Shown: positions 8,807-17,672, counted from the stretch's first letter. The stretch is DNA of 64,000 nt from Lachnospiraceae bacterium (GCA_021771695.1 JAETON010000001.1:1-64000), one strand, 5' to 3'. Numbers and translations: made by a program. Notes: a model not told the origin generated them from the letters alone.

Positions 8807-8864
8807 AAAAAAAAGGAACCGTCTGCATTCCGCATCACTGCAAAAACATCCGGTTCCTTTTTTT
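8807..8864. terminator. terminator-like hairpin inside conjugation operon
   Basis: A long inverted repeat: AAAAAAAAGGAACCG at 8807-8821 and CGGTTCCTTTTTTT at 8851-8864. It is flanked by A-run and T-run, so it can act on either strand. It overlaps the ardA stop codon and lies just upstream of tcpE. Readthrough of this site would set the ratio of upstream (relaxase, ArdA) to downstream (channel) genes. Confidence 0.75.
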
Positions 8865-9354
8865 ATCTTACTCCTTTTACAATGACACTGGCACCCTGAA
8901 AATACACTCCGTTGTTTTCCATATTTTTTGCAACTGCGCCGCAATCAATATAATCCACAATCCGCGGCGGAATCTCTCCAAAATATCCTTCTCTTACAAG
9001 TTTTCCTGCCAATTCCTCCATACTGTTTACATGATAAATGGCAAAATCATACGCTCTCTCAATAACTTCTTCTAAGGAACCATAATAATCAACTAATTCA
9101 CTTATGACCTGTGAAAGTCCGGTGCCTTCGATAAGTGCCTCATAGTCATAATACATCCGGTTCAAATGTTCAATATCTTCAGAATCTGTAATATCAAACG
9201 GCAGTTCATAATCATGAATGAAATAGTTTCCTCCCTTGATCTCCAAACACTCCAATACTTCTTCTTCTGAAATTGGCAGCGTAAACCATTCCCCGGTCTC
9301 TTCACCTTCCGCATACTTCCCCGGGTTAACCACAAAAATCTTCCAGTCCCGCAT
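8863..9354 (-). CDS. ardA: antirestriction protein ArdA
   Basis: 163 residues, strongly acidic. It starts RDWKIFVVNPGKYAEGE and continues with GEWFTLP and a Glu/Asp-rich core, the pattern of ArdA proteins, which mimic DNA and inhibit type I restriction enzymes. Tn916 encodes one at the same position (Orf18). It would protect incoming single-stranded/double-stranded element DNA in a new host. It follows the tcpD gene by 21 bp and ends within a terminator-like hairpin. Confidence 0.88.
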   Translation of the reverse strand: MRDWKIFVVNPGKYAEGEETGEWFTLPISEEEVLECLEIKGGNYFIHDYELPFDITDSEDIEHLNRMYYDYEALIEGTGLSQVISELVDYYGSLEEVIERAYDFAIYHVNSMEELAGKLVREGYFGEIPPRIVDYIDCGAVAKNMENNGVYFQGASVIVKGVR

Positions 9355-9375
9355 ATCTTCACTTCCTTTCTCCTG

Positions 9376-9603
9376 CTACTTGATCAAAAGGTTTCCAAAC
9401 TTTAGCAGAAACCCCTTGACTCCGGATGGATTAAATACACATAAAACCACAATCACTCCGACAATCCCTACCATTGCAAGTTTAGAAAACTCTCTCTTTA
9501 CACCAAACCACACACCTAAAAATACAATGATTGCCAATGCAATTCCCTGTGCGTTTGGTAAAAACCAGTTATATAAATTTGTTCCAAAATTCATTTTTTT
9601 CAT
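9376..9603 (-). CDS. TcpD-like small membrane protein
   Basis: 75 residues with two hydrophobic helices (about 18-34 and 42-60), a short Gly/Lys loop and a basic end. Size, topology and position between relaxase and ardA fit the TcpD family of small conjugation membrane proteins. A Shine-Dalgarno (GAAAGGAAG) precedes the start. Sequence conservation in this family is low, so the name rests partly on context. Confidence 0.7.
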   Translation of the reverse strand: MKKMNFGTNLYNWFLPNAQGIALAIIVFLGVWFGVKREFSKLAMVGIVGVIVVLCVFNPSGVKGFLLKFGNLLIK

Positions 9604-9612
9604 TCTTCCTTT

Positions 9613-10812
9613 CTATATGCATGCAGACCCGATATCTTCGCTGATCTCCGTCTGCTGTCTGATGATCTGCTTTTGTTTCTTTGTTAAACGTGCATTTTCT
9701 ATTACCTCCCATGTCTCCGATACTCCCATAAGATCATCCAGCGTCATAAGAAGCTTCAAAGACGGCGCCACCTGCTTTGCAATCCAGTTTTTTGTTTTCT
9801 CAAGCGTATACGGCTCCGGCTTCATCGTAAGCCGGACATCCCCCGTATTTCCATTTAGAAACAAATCCCATTCCATAGAATGATTCCAGTATCTGCGCTC
9901 TTTTCCTTCCTCCCGGTCAACAAAGCGCACATACCGGTTGATAATTCCATAGGCTGTCATAAATGCATCCCGGTAACAGAGCAGATCTTCTACCGCAAGA
10001 TAAGCACGGTCATTCTTTAACCGGATCTCAAAACGATTCTTCACATCGGATTCTTCTACAGGTCTCCCAAGTTTCACATACTGCTCATAATCCTTTTCAT
10101 AAATACAAAAATACACATCACTTTTCATGCTTCCAATATAAAGCGTGTTTCCCATCCCGGTTTTTTCATCTTTTTTCTTTAATTCTCCAATGCTGTAATA
10201 CTTAAAATTCCGAAAACGGGATACACACTCTTCCCGGTCGCACTTTTGTTTCAGCTGCGGAATATTTAAGATTCCCTGACGGTCATTGATTGCCAGATCG
10301 AGACGCTTGAACACGCCTCTTTCCTCTTCAAACACCTGCCGGAAAAAGTCAAACCAGCTCCGTTCCTGTGCAATCAGATAAGATTCAAACTGCCTGCATC
10401 CTCTGCCTTTGAGTTCCAGCAGAACTCCTTTTTCCTCATCCATGCTGTCTGCCATTACAAAAATATCTCCAAACACATAATGCTCGGAATACCCGTACCA
10501 GCCGAAATCTTCATGGATCATAATCTCTTTCCGGATATGAAGCACTTCATGCAGGACATGGTTAATATCACTCGTCGGAAACCGGATACGCACATAATCA
10601 ACAATGATCTCCAACGGTGCATCCGGATTTAACCGTTCCAAGGCTTTTTCGATTCTTTCGAGCATTTCCTCAGAAACCGGACGTTTCCCATTTTCAATAC
10701 TCGAAAGACTTGAAACGGCAATCCCGCAGATTCCCGACAGTTTCCGAAGCGTCACGCCATACAAAAGCCGTTTTTCTTTTATTTTCTGTAACCGTTCCTG
10801 ATTCTTCATCAT
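9613..10812 (-). CDS. MobT-type relaxase / replication initiation factor
   Basis: 399 residues. An N-terminal Cro/C1-type helix-turn-helix (about 17-55; GIAVSSLSSIENGKRPVSEE) is followed by a Rep_trans-like rolling-circle initiator domain (about 65-370). This is the layout of Tn916 Orf20 and ICEBs1 NicK, which nick oriT and start rolling-circle replication and transfer. The gene is immediately downstream of the oriT-like sequence at 10928-11110, its presumed substrate. Two adjacent ATG codons occur; the second has slightly better spacing to GAGGG. Confidence 0.92.
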   Translation of the reverse strand: MMKNQERLQKIKEKRLLYGVTLRKLSGICGIAVSSLSSIENGKRPVSEEMLERIEKALERLNPDAPLEIIVDYVRIRFPTSDINHVLHEVLHIRKEIMIHEDFGWYGYSEHYVFGDIFVMADSMDEEKGVLLELKGRGCRQFESYLIAQERSWFDFFRQVFEEERGVFKRLDLAINDRQGILNIPQLKQKCDREECVSRFRNFKYYSIGELKKKDEKTGMGNTLYIGSMKSDVYFCIYEKDYEQYVKLGRPVEESDVKNRFEIRLKNDRAYLAVEDLLCYRDAFMTAYGIINRYVRFVDREEGKERRYWNHSMEWDLFLNGNTGDVRLTMKPEPYTLEKTKNWIAKQVAPSLKLLMTLDDLMGVSETWEVIENARLTKKQKQIIRQQTEISEDIGSACI

Positions 10813-10927
10813 CCCTCACTTTCCATGTTTACAAATCAAAAGAAATGTAAACATTTCTTAAATTCCAGATAAACCGCATAAATCCAGCATCTTTTGAATG
10901 TTGCTGTCTGTTTTTTGTCACCGGAAT

Positions 10928-11110
10928 ACCCCCCTGTTAGATACCGGGGACTGCGGAGCTGGCGCTCCGCAATGAAGATATGCCGGGGAGAGGGCAAAAA
11001 CTTACGCTCCGCACGTTTTACCCTCTCCCCGGCAGTTCCATTGGGGACTACATCCCCAAACCCCGGTTTACGCTCGATTCCGTGAAGTAAAACCTCACTC
11101 CATCTTCACG
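10928..11110. other. oriT: candidate origin of transfer (oriT) with hairpin array
   Basis: The gap between relaxase and coupling-ATPase genes is non-coding. At 10928-10950 is the C-run/G-run imperfect inverted repeat around TGTTAGATAC; on the minus strand this reads GTATCTAACAGGGGGGT, closely resembling the Tn916 and ICEBs1 oriT core. Further hairpins follow: GCGGAG/CTCCGC (10953-10970), a perfect 14-bp stem 10981-10994/11021-11034, TTGGGGA/TCCCCAA (11041-11059) and CGTGAAG/CTTCACG (11081-11110). The downstream stems could serve as a single-strand origin; that is inference. Confidence 0.82.
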
Positions 11111-11116
11111 TCGCCT

Positions 11117-12448
11117 TTAACTGTTCATCCGGTACGCTGTTCCAATTTCCTTTTGAAAATCATGCCCGTCTGAAACAAACGGTGTATAAAACTCCGTAAT
11201 GACACTCTCACCATAATCAATATACCCTCTTCCTTTGATGTCCTTTAAACAAAAATCCTTCACGGTCTCCCCAAACATCATCGAATATCCAAGGTCCGAT
11301 ACTCTTCCAAGAGCAACACGGTAATTAAACTGATCTCTCATTCCGTCCCCCAGATACTTTGCATCCGGTCTCTGGCAGGCAAGGATCACAAAATAACCCA
11401 TCTGCCGCCCCAGCATCAAGATCTGTTTCAACTGGCTGTCTAACGGTTCTTTCACCTTTTTATCCCTTGCAATCATATCGGAAAATGCCACATATTCATC
11501 AAAAATCAAGAAATGAGGACGCAGACCATAGTACGCATAATTCTTTCCAGTGCGGTAATCACTGCGCCCCTTTATTTCATCCATGCGTACAAGCATTCCT
11601 TCATAAAAAGACTGTACACAAGCCGCAATATCTTCTTTTGTATAATAAACATCCGGCATGACTTCTCCCAAATCCGCAAGATCCGCATTTTTGGGATCAC
11701 AGATACTTAACACTGCCCGGGCTTTCACTAACGCTTCCACCAAAGCTAAGATAAAATAAGATTTTCCGCTTCCGGTCCCGCCGGAAATCAGCATATGCGG
11801 CTGGCGGTCAAAATCCCAGCTTAAACTCTCCATCAGCTGCATTTTCCCATCTTTTACAGCCGCTTCTTCAATCGGTATCCGGTCTTTATAAAGATCCTGA
11901 ACCAGCTCATACGTCACTTCCCCATTCTTAATTTCCTTCAAAATCAATTCACAATCCAAACCACTTTCCAGCTTTTTTTCCAGCGTTTTGTATTGATCCT
12001 GATACCTGCCAAGTGTTAATTTCACTACAATGAACAGAGTGCGTCCATTCTTTTTATAATACATCTTAGGAAACCACGTAATCATTTCCCTTTCTGATTT
12101 CATATCTTTAAAAAAACTGTCTCTTTTCGTCTCTTTATCATACCACCCGTTTTCCAGCACCATATGTGCAAGTTCCTGACGATGATACAGCTTTATCAAA
12201 TGCTCTTTTCCAAACTTCAAATAAAAACCGGAACATACAGCCGCAGCAAGCAAAGAGATAACCAATAATTTCAAAACCTGTGCAGTTTCTATATAAGAAT
12301 AGAAAAATATCCCATGTATCCGAAACAGCAAAACCGCATAAATCAAAAGCGGCACAAAAAACACGATACCCAAAAAAGTAAAAGCAAAAGAGAACACTAA
12401 ATGTTCATCCTTTGCCCGGATCCTCTTTCCTTTATACCAGTTTTTCAT
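11117..12448 (-). CDS. FtsK/SpoIIIE-type coupling ATPase (TcpA / Tn916 Orf21)
   Basis: 443 residues from the ATG at 12448, which follows AGGAAGG. Two N-terminal membrane helices (about 18-40 and 52-72) are followed by an FtsK/HerA motor domain with Walker A GGTGSGKSYF (about 225) and Walker B FLIFDEYVAF. It is the coupling protein that brings the relaxase-DNA complex to the channel. It lies between DUF961 genes and oriT as in Tn916. Confidence 0.93.
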   Translation of the reverse strand: MKNWYKGKRIRAKDEHLVFSFAFTFLGIVFFVPLLIYAVLLFRIHGIFFYSYIETAQVLKLLVISLLAAAVCSGFYLKFGKEHLIKLYHRQELAHMVLENGWYDKETKRDSFFKDMKSEREMITWFPKMYYKKNGRTLFIVVKLTLGRYQDQYKTLEKKLESGLDCELILKEIKNGEVTYELVQDLYKDRIPIEEAAVKDGKMQLMESLSWDFDRQPHMLISGGTGSGKSYFILALVEALVKARAVLSICDPKNADLADLGEVMPDVYYTKEDIAACVQSFYEGMLVRMDEIKGRSDYRTGKNYAYYGLRPHFLIFDEYVAFSDMIARDKKVKEPLDSQLKQILMLGRQMGYFVILACQRPDAKYLGDGMRDQFNYRVALGRVSDLGYSMMFGETVKDFCLKDIKGRGYIDYGESVITEFYTPFVSDGHDFQKEIGTAYRMNS

Positions 12449-12459
12449 CAAGACCTTCC

Positions 12460-12849
12460 TTATTTATCATTCTTTTCCTGTTCCATGCCTTTCTTGAAAT
12501 CTTTAAACGGCGGTTTCCCGGCATTTCCTTTCTTCACAATATCATCCGCTTTTAAATACCAGTCTACTTCCACATCCGGAAAACCTGCCGTTGCGACGGT
12601 ATCCAGCACCGGATTCACAAGCTCTACCGCCTCATTATAAGAAAACATCTTCTCCCCTGCACCTGCCGGGATGCTGACTTGGATCATACCGCCTTGTCCG
12701 CGCGATTTCAGATCATAAGTACGTTCTTTGATCCCGTCCAGCATTTCTCCGTCTTCGGACTGCTCATGCACTTCCCTTCTTAAAGCGGAAAACTTTAATT
12801 CCCCAAATGTTGCCTCTTTATCAATCACGATTCCTTCTGCTAATCTCAT
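12460..12849 (-). CDS. DUF961/YdcP-family conjugation-associated protein (Orf22-like)
   Basis: 129 residues with the YdcP core: LAEGIVIDKEATFGELKFSA, then a beta-rich body and AGEKMFSYNEAVELVNPVLD. The family accompanies Tn916-type elements; ICEBs1 homologues act as helicase processivity factors in element replication, and I infer a similar role. The last residues (DFKKGMEQEK) are identical to a segment of the VirB6-like protein and are encoded by the same 33-bp DNA, so the C-terminus may be a recombinant extension. Confidence 0.85.
   Translation of the reverse strand: MRLAEGIVIDKEATFGELKFSALRREVHEQSEDGEMLDGIKERTYDLKSRGQGGMIQVSIPAGAGEKMFSYNEAVELVNPVLDTVATAGFPDVEVDWYLKADDIVKKGNAGKPPFKDFKKGMEQEKNDK
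12472..12504. repeat. 33-bp identical repeat, copy 2 (within DUF961 gene)
   Basis: Second copy of the sequence at 4297-4329, identical over 33 bases, same orientation and frame, 8.2 kb apart. It sits at the extreme 3' end of the gene. Confidence 0.9.
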
Positions 12850-12864
12850 AAAATTTCTCCTTTC

Positions 12865-13185
12865 TTACTGTGCTTTCTTTAGATCATCCGCATACAAAAC
12901 ATAATCGGTATATGCCTGATTTCTTCCAATGCTTTTCCCTTGTGCTTCAATATACGGATTCACGAGCATTACCGCTTCCTCATACTCAAAACGTTTTTCC
13001 CCTGCACTTGCCGGAAGCACGACCTCGATATTATCCGCTTTCTGTTTTTCCGAATACAAGCGGTAAATCCTCTGTACCGTCTTTCTTCTTGCACCGTTTC
13101 CCTCCGTGACCACTTCCCCTTCTCCGGCAAAAGTAAGCACACCGAATGTTTCTGCCATGTTTGGAATCACATTTCTTAATTTCAT
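12865..13185 (-). CDS. DUF961/YdcP-family conjugation-associated protein (Orf23-like)
   Basis: 106 residues, a paralogue of the next gene: LRNVIPNMAETFGVLTFAGE and AGEKRFEYEEAVMLVNPYIEA match its core. In Tn916 two such proteins (Orf22, Orf23) begin the transfer operon; here this is likewise the first gene of the module. No convincing promoter lies in the 75 bp before it, which instead hold a terminator-like hairpin (13209-13236). Transcription may therefore enter by readthrough or from an atypical promoter. Confidence 0.85.
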   Translation of the reverse strand: MKLRNVIPNMAETFGVLTFAGEGEVVTEGNGARRKTVQRIYRLYSEKQKADNIEVVLPASAGEKRFEYEEAVMLVNPYIEAQGKSIGRNQAYTDYVLYADDLKKAQ

Positions 13186-13208
13186 CTTTCATCCACCTTT
13201 CTTTTTCT

Positions 13209-13236
13209 TAAAAAAAGGGATGCCAAAACACCCCTC
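13209..13236 (-). terminator. intrinsic terminator between cargo and conjugation module
   Basis: Minus-strand stem AGGGGTG / CATCCCT with a TTTTGG loop, then a run of T. It follows the stop of the 145-aa exported protein and precedes the first DUF961 gene. The segment TTGGCATCCCT recurs in a hairpin at about 13715-13741. Confidence 0.7.
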
Positions 13237-13260
13237 TCACCAAATCATTCTTTTATACTG

Positions 13261-13698
13261 CTATTTTGTATAAGTATACTCTGTTACATATTTGTAATGT
13301 TTATTTACCTGCTGGGAATATACTTTTTTACTTCCTTTTGTGTAATAGTAATACAGCCATCCTTCTTCGCAATTTTGTACTTCCCGGACCACTGCTTTTC
13401 TCTTTGTCTTACTTAAAACAGTTGCTTTTTTATCCTGCATGGAATCTGCCATAAAACGTTTCCAAGTGTATGTCTTCTTAGAAGCACTTTTTAAAGATTT
13501 CATTTTTACTTTTTTACACTTCGTTGTATATGCCAGATACTTATATTTTTTAGTGATTTTCTTATGTTTATAAGTGTATTTCCCGCATTTATAAGAAGCC
13601 GCCTTTACCGGTGCAGTCTTTTGATTTATCACAATTCCTCCGGTACAGCCAAACACAAGTACAAACAGCAGCAAAACACTGATGACTCTTCTTTTCAT
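13261..13698 (-). CDS. small Lys/Tyr-rich exported protein
   Basis: 145 residues. The signal peptide (RRVISVLLLFVLVFGCTGG) could be read as a lipobox (VFGC) or as a type I signal cleaved near APVKAA. The mature part is extremely basic and aromatic (YKCGKYTYKHKKITKKYKYL) with three further Cys. No family is recognised. The composition matches other secreted Lachnospiraceae-type basic proteins here (17720-18841 and the tail of 27466-29190). It is part of the element's surface cargo and is followed by its own terminator. Confidence 0.65.
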   Translation of the reverse strand: MKRRVISVLLLFVLVFGCTGGIVINQKTAPVKAASYKCGKYTYKHKKITKKYKYLAYTTKCKKVKMKSLKSASKKTYTWKRFMADSMQDKKATVLSKTKRKAVVREVQNCEEGWLYYYYTKGSKKVYSQQVNKHYKYVTEYTYTK

Positions 13699-13784
13699 TT
13701 TACCCTCCTTCCGGCAGGGATGCCAAAGGACATTTCCTGCCTGTGCATGTTTACAACTTCTCTACTATATAGGGTTTATTTTCT

Positions 13785-16700
13785 TTATTTTTTCAGTTTC
13801 TTTTTCTTTACAAGTACCACAATGGCTGCGATTCCTGCAGCTGCGATCACAGCAGCATAAGGAGCCATGTTCCAGTTATCCCCCGTCTTCGGAATCATAC
13901 TGCCGCTTCCCGGATTCTTTCTTTCTGTTTCCGGCTTTTTCATTTCCGGTTTTACAACTTTTACCGTTTCTTTCGCTTCCTGCTCTTTTGTATCGTCACT
14001 GGTAACTTTTGCAGTATTTACAAAAGTTCCCGCTTTTAATGCTTTTGCACGGTAGCGAAGCACCAGCGTTTCTTTTCCGGAAAAATGAGAAAGGGTTATC
14101 CTGATCTTATTTCCTTCCACATGAAGCTTTGCTCCTTTGACACCTTCCACTTTTACACTGTCAGAGAGCAGTTCAAGACCTTCCGGTACTTCATCCGTCA
14201 AAACAACATGCAAAGTTTCTGCTTCTTTTTCTTTTAAGGAAACCGCCACTTGATAAGTGATATAATCCCCAACACTGTATTCCTGTTTATCCGCTTTCTT
14301 CGTCAAAACAATCTCCGGCTGTTCAACCACGACTTTGTTATCATCATCTTCCGGTCCTGCATTATCTGCCTGTGTGACCGCAGTATTTTCATAAGTGCCG
14401 GATGCAGAAAATACAACCTGATACGTCACGGTAATCTCATCTTTTGCCGTCAGATCCTTTCCAGTTTCCAAATAGAAATTCCTGTCATTTACTGTCATCT
14501 TACAATCTTTCGTAATATCTTCCCCATTATATGTAACTTTTAAGGAATCCTTTACCAAAGATAATCCTTTGTTCTGCACAAACGCATCTTTCACAATCAC
14601 ATTTTCTGCTTTCGCATCACTGTTCTTCTGCGTGACTTTCAAAGTATAAGTTCCAGTCTCCCCGGACACATATTTCTTCTTATCAGATGCCTTTTTGACC
14701 GCAAGAGAAGGCACTGCTTCTTCAACTTCCACGACATTTTCTGTCTGGTCTTCCTTGGTATTATCAGAAGACGCAGCTGCCGTATTGGTATATTCTCCTG
14801 TCTTGGAAAATGCGGCATCATAAGTGATTTGAAGTTTATCTTCATCTGTCATGTTTTTCCCGGTCTCCACTTTAAAATTTCTGTCATCTGCCGTAATCTT
14901 ACAATCTTTTGTAATATCACTGCCATTCATTTTCACAACAATAGAGGAACCATCCACTTTTATGCCTTCTTCCTGCACAAATGCATCAGCGACCGTCACA
15001 TTTCTTGCAGCTGTTTCTTCCTTGGTCTGTCTGACTGTCAGCGTATACTTCCCAATTTCTCCAACTTTATAAACCTGCTTATTGGATTTTTTCGTAATTT
15101 CCAAAGCTGGAGCTTTCATTTTCACGTCTTCAGTATCCTCTCCGCCTCCGGATGGAATTTCTGGATCATCCTTGATCACATCTCCATTGGTATTCTTTGT
15201 GGATGGAGCTGTAAATACGTTAATCAAGTCATTTTCCAATGCCGCTTCACCCGTGATCGTTGCATCATAGGTCACTGTAATCTTATCGGTCCAGTTAGCA
15301 ATGCTGTTGTATGGTGCAATGCCGATACATGGGATTGTACCGTTTTTCAGATTAAATGGTGTCCGGATGGAAAATCCTTTGCCGTCTTCACGATAAGTAA
15401 TTTCCATTCCAGAAGTTACATCTTTTCCACCGACTAAGACAGCAACCGTTCCTTCCTTAATTTCCAGTCCCCTTGTTTTTACTAAGTCATTTAGGACAAT
15501 ATCCCGCATAAAGGTTCCCGGATTCCGGTTCGTGATCTCTGCTTTGTATCCAACCGTATCTCCAACCTTATAATTTCTCTGCGGAGCTGTTTTGACTACG
15601 TCCACTTTCGGACTGTTGATGTAAACCTGTTCCTTATCTGTCTTTTCCGGGATACCTGCAGCAACTGCAGAAGCAGTATTGTCAACACAGGTTCCGTTGC
15701 TTGCTACTAAGGCTTTTGCTTCGTAAGTGATCGTGATTTTTTCACCATACGGCAGTGCATAGCCGCCATTGGATCTCAAAATCCAGCCGTTTCCGGATTG
15801 CGTTAAAGTGTAATCCTTGGCATCAATCCCGGATACTTTCACAGAACTGAAATCCAAAGCAAAAGAATCCGGCAGTGTCGTATCTTTTATGATAAAATAT
15901 GCCGTATCCGCATCTTTGTTGGTATTGGATACTTTCACGGTATACTTCATGATGTCCCCGACTTCATTTTCATAGCGGTTCACATCTTTTGTAATCTTCA
16001 AGCCCGGTTTTGGTGTCTCTCCCGGAGGTGTCATTTCAGATAATTCAATCAGCGTTTTCACTTCATTCGTTACTTTATTTTCTCCGTCAATGATGGTCTT
16101 TGCAGTATTTTTTTCAGAAAGCACCGTCTTTGTTTCATTGTAATGTCCGTGGGTTGTCCATGTTTCCCTCAGTGCATTTAACTGCTCTTCTGAAGCATTA
16201 GCCGGAACATTCATTCTTACACGAATCTGCAGTTTGTATACAGTGTTTTCATAAAATGCAGCTGATTTTGGATTTTTTAAAGCTGCCGTCACCTTATTTC
16301 CTGCCGTAGAAATATCAAACATTCCGGAAACATTGATGGACTCACTGTTACTGTCTTCTGCCAGCACTTTTACATCCAGAATCTTCATACATTCTTCTAC
16401 CTTATCTTCAAATGCAAAACCATTATAATAGAAGTTCTCCGGCATGTTTGACGGAACAGCCTGTTCCACTGTATAAGTCCATGTTTTACCCAAATCCCGG
16501 ATATGTACTTCTTTTACATCCGCTTCCTTGTCATTACTGTCATTGGTAACTGTTTTTACCGGGTTCGGAGGATTAAACCTTGTCATTGCCTGCCCTGTTC
16601 CAACATACTGTTCCTGATGTGTTGGTCCATAATCTTCCGGATCATCCCCTTCTCTTTCATCTTTTCGTCCAAAAGTATAATCAAAACTGTTAGATTCAAA

Positions 16701-17534
16701 GATAAATCCGACGGCTGTAAACGCTTCACTGTCATAATCTTCATTATTACCCGCTACATACACGCTTCTTCCGGATTCTTCCATATATTTCAGTTTTGTA
16801 TCAGAAGATACATACTGGCCGTCCATCTTGTCCGCCTTGACTCCAATATACTGGCTTGCATCAATGTCAGAAAGTGTTACATTAGATTTTAATGTTACGG
16901 CAGTATTTGTACCTGCCTTATAAAACTTAGAATTGGTTGTCATTTCACTAATTCCCACGTAGCACGCATCAGTAACACCGCTTCCTAAAGCCACGTATCC
17001 GTTTTCCCCTTTCCATTTGGAGATGTATGTCACAGTACGGACTACATCCACCGTTACCCAGCGTCCATTCGATCCGTCTTCCTCGCACTGATAAATCTTA
17101 AGATTTGAAATCTTGATCTGGATATCGTTTGCTTCATTTTCAGAAGTTTTAAACCATGTATATCCTTTTAAAAAGGATGGCAAATCCAGATCACTGCCCT
17201 GAAAGCTACTTGGTGCAGAGCATTTGGTTCCTTTTGTTACGGTTACTTTGGTATTCTTTGTTTTTTCCAGCTTAAAACCATAGGAAGCTTTTACTTTTAA
17301 AGCCTTTTCTTTGCTGTCTTCATAACTAGAATAATCAGTACCATCCATTCCAATCCATCTTTTCCCGCCACTCGTATTTTCTTTAATCTCGTAGCCACCA
17401 CTCGTGTCAATTTTTGCAGAGACCGGTACGCCATCTGCAAAGAGGCTGTTCGTGCCAAGAAACACTGCCGTCATCATACAGAGTGACTTTCGCAACACCC
17501 GGACAGCCATTCCTTTCCTTTTTCTTTTTTTCAT
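13785..17534 (-). CDS. large sortase-anchored surface protein with DUF11-like repeats
   Basis: 1249 residues: a signal peptide (to about residue 40), a unique N-terminal region (about 40-510), then five DUF11/Ig-like repeats starting near 512, 640, 806, 943 and 1075. Repeats 3-4 share the pattern ITKDCK..DRNF..ETGK. The C-terminus is a sortase signal: IPKTGD, hydrophobic helix (APYAAVIAAAGIAAIVVLV), KKKKLKK. The protein should be covalently attached to the cell wall and probably mediates adhesion. No sortase gene is in the window, so a host sortase is implied. It sits as cargo between the regulatory and transfer modules. Confidence 0.88.
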   Translation of the reverse strand: MKKRKRKGMAVRVLRKSLCMMTAVFLGTNSLFADGVPVSAKIDTSGGYEIKENTSGGKRWIGMDGTDYSSYEDSKEKALKVKASYGFKLEKTKNTKVTVTKGTKCSAPSSFQGSDLDLPSFLKGYTWFKTSENEANDIQIKISNLKIYQCEEDGSNGRWVTVDVVRTVTYISKWKGENGYVALGSGVTDACYVGISEMTTNSKFYKAGTNTAVTLKSNVTLSDIDASQYIGVKADKMDGQYVSSDTKLKYMEESGRSVYVAGNNEDYDSEAFTAVGFIFESNSFDYTFGRKDEREGDDPEDYGPTHQEQYVGTGQAMTRFNPPNPVKTVTNDSNDKEADVKEVHIRDLGKTWTYTVEQAVPSNMPENFYYNGFAFEDKVEECMKILDVKVLAEDSNSESINVSGMFDISTAGNKVTAALKNPKSAAFYENTVYKLQIRVRMNVPANASEEQLNALRETWTTHGHYNETKTVLSEKNTAKTIIDGENKVTNEVKTLIELSEMTPPGETPKPGLKITKDVNRYENEVGDIMKYTVKVSNTNKDADTAYFIIKDTTLPDSFALDFSSVKVSGIDAKDYTLTQSGNGWILRSNGGYALPYGEKITITYEAKALVASNGTCVDNTASAVAAGIPEKTDKEQVYINSPKVDVVKTAPQRNYKVGDTVGYKAEITNRNPGTFMRDIVLNDLVKTRGLEIKEGTVAVLVGGKDVTSGMEITYREDGKGFSIRTPFNLKNGTIPCIGIAPYNSIANWTDKITVTYDATITGEAALENDLINVFTAPSTKNTNGDVIKDDPEIPSGGGEDTEDVKMKAPALEITKKSNKQVYKVGEIGKYTLTVRQTKEETAARNVTVADAFVQEEGIKVDGSSIVVKMNGSDITKDCKITADDRNFKVETGKNMTDEDKLQITYDAAFSKTGEYTNTAAASSDNTKEDQTENVVEVEEAVPSLAVKKASDKKKYVSGETGTYTLKVTQKNSDAKAENVIVKDAFVQNKGLSLVKDSLKVTYNGEDITKDCKMTVNDRNFYLETGKDLTAKDEITVTYQVVFSASGTYENTAVTQADNAGPEDDDNKVVVEQPEIVLTKKADKQEYSVGDYITYQVAVSLKEKEAETLHVVLTDEVPEGLELLSDSVKVEGVKGAKLHVEGNKIRITLSHFSGKETLVLRYRAKALKAGTFVNTAKVTSDDTKEQEAKETVKVVKPEMKKPETERKNPGSGSMIPKTGDNWNMAPYAAVIAAAGIAAIVVLVKKKKLKK

Positions 17535-17576
17535 AGTCTGTCTCCTTTTTCTGCTTTTTTACATGTAAAAACCCAC

Positions 17577-17603
17577 AAAAAAAACACCGCCAGCTGTGCG
17601 GTG
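17577..17603 (-). terminator. terminator-like hairpin in adhesin leader
   Basis: Minus-strand stem CACCGC / GCGGTG (arms 17585-17590 and 17598-17603) followed by eight T. It lies 43 bp upstream of the adhesin start and well downstream of the terminator that follows the previous gene (17673-17707). It may be a second backup terminator or an attenuator in the adhesin leader. Confidence 0.65.
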
Positions 17604-17672
17604 CTCCATTCCACCCAAAGGAGGGCTTCTATTTTTTCTCTGCATCAATTTTCCCTCTTTTCTACAATGATA

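Noticed and set aside
10981-11034. Intrinsic terminator
   Set aside because: The 14-bp stem is perfect but no T-run follows on either strand; better explained as part of oriT or a single-strand origin.
14829-15437. Plus-strand open frame of 202 codons within the adhesin
   Set aside because: Shadow of the repeat region; no RBS and Cys/Phe/Ile-rich composition.
14300-16000. CRISPR-like or tandem DNA repeat
   Set aside because: Periodicity near 400 bp is due to repeated DUF11-like protein domains that have diverged at DNA level.
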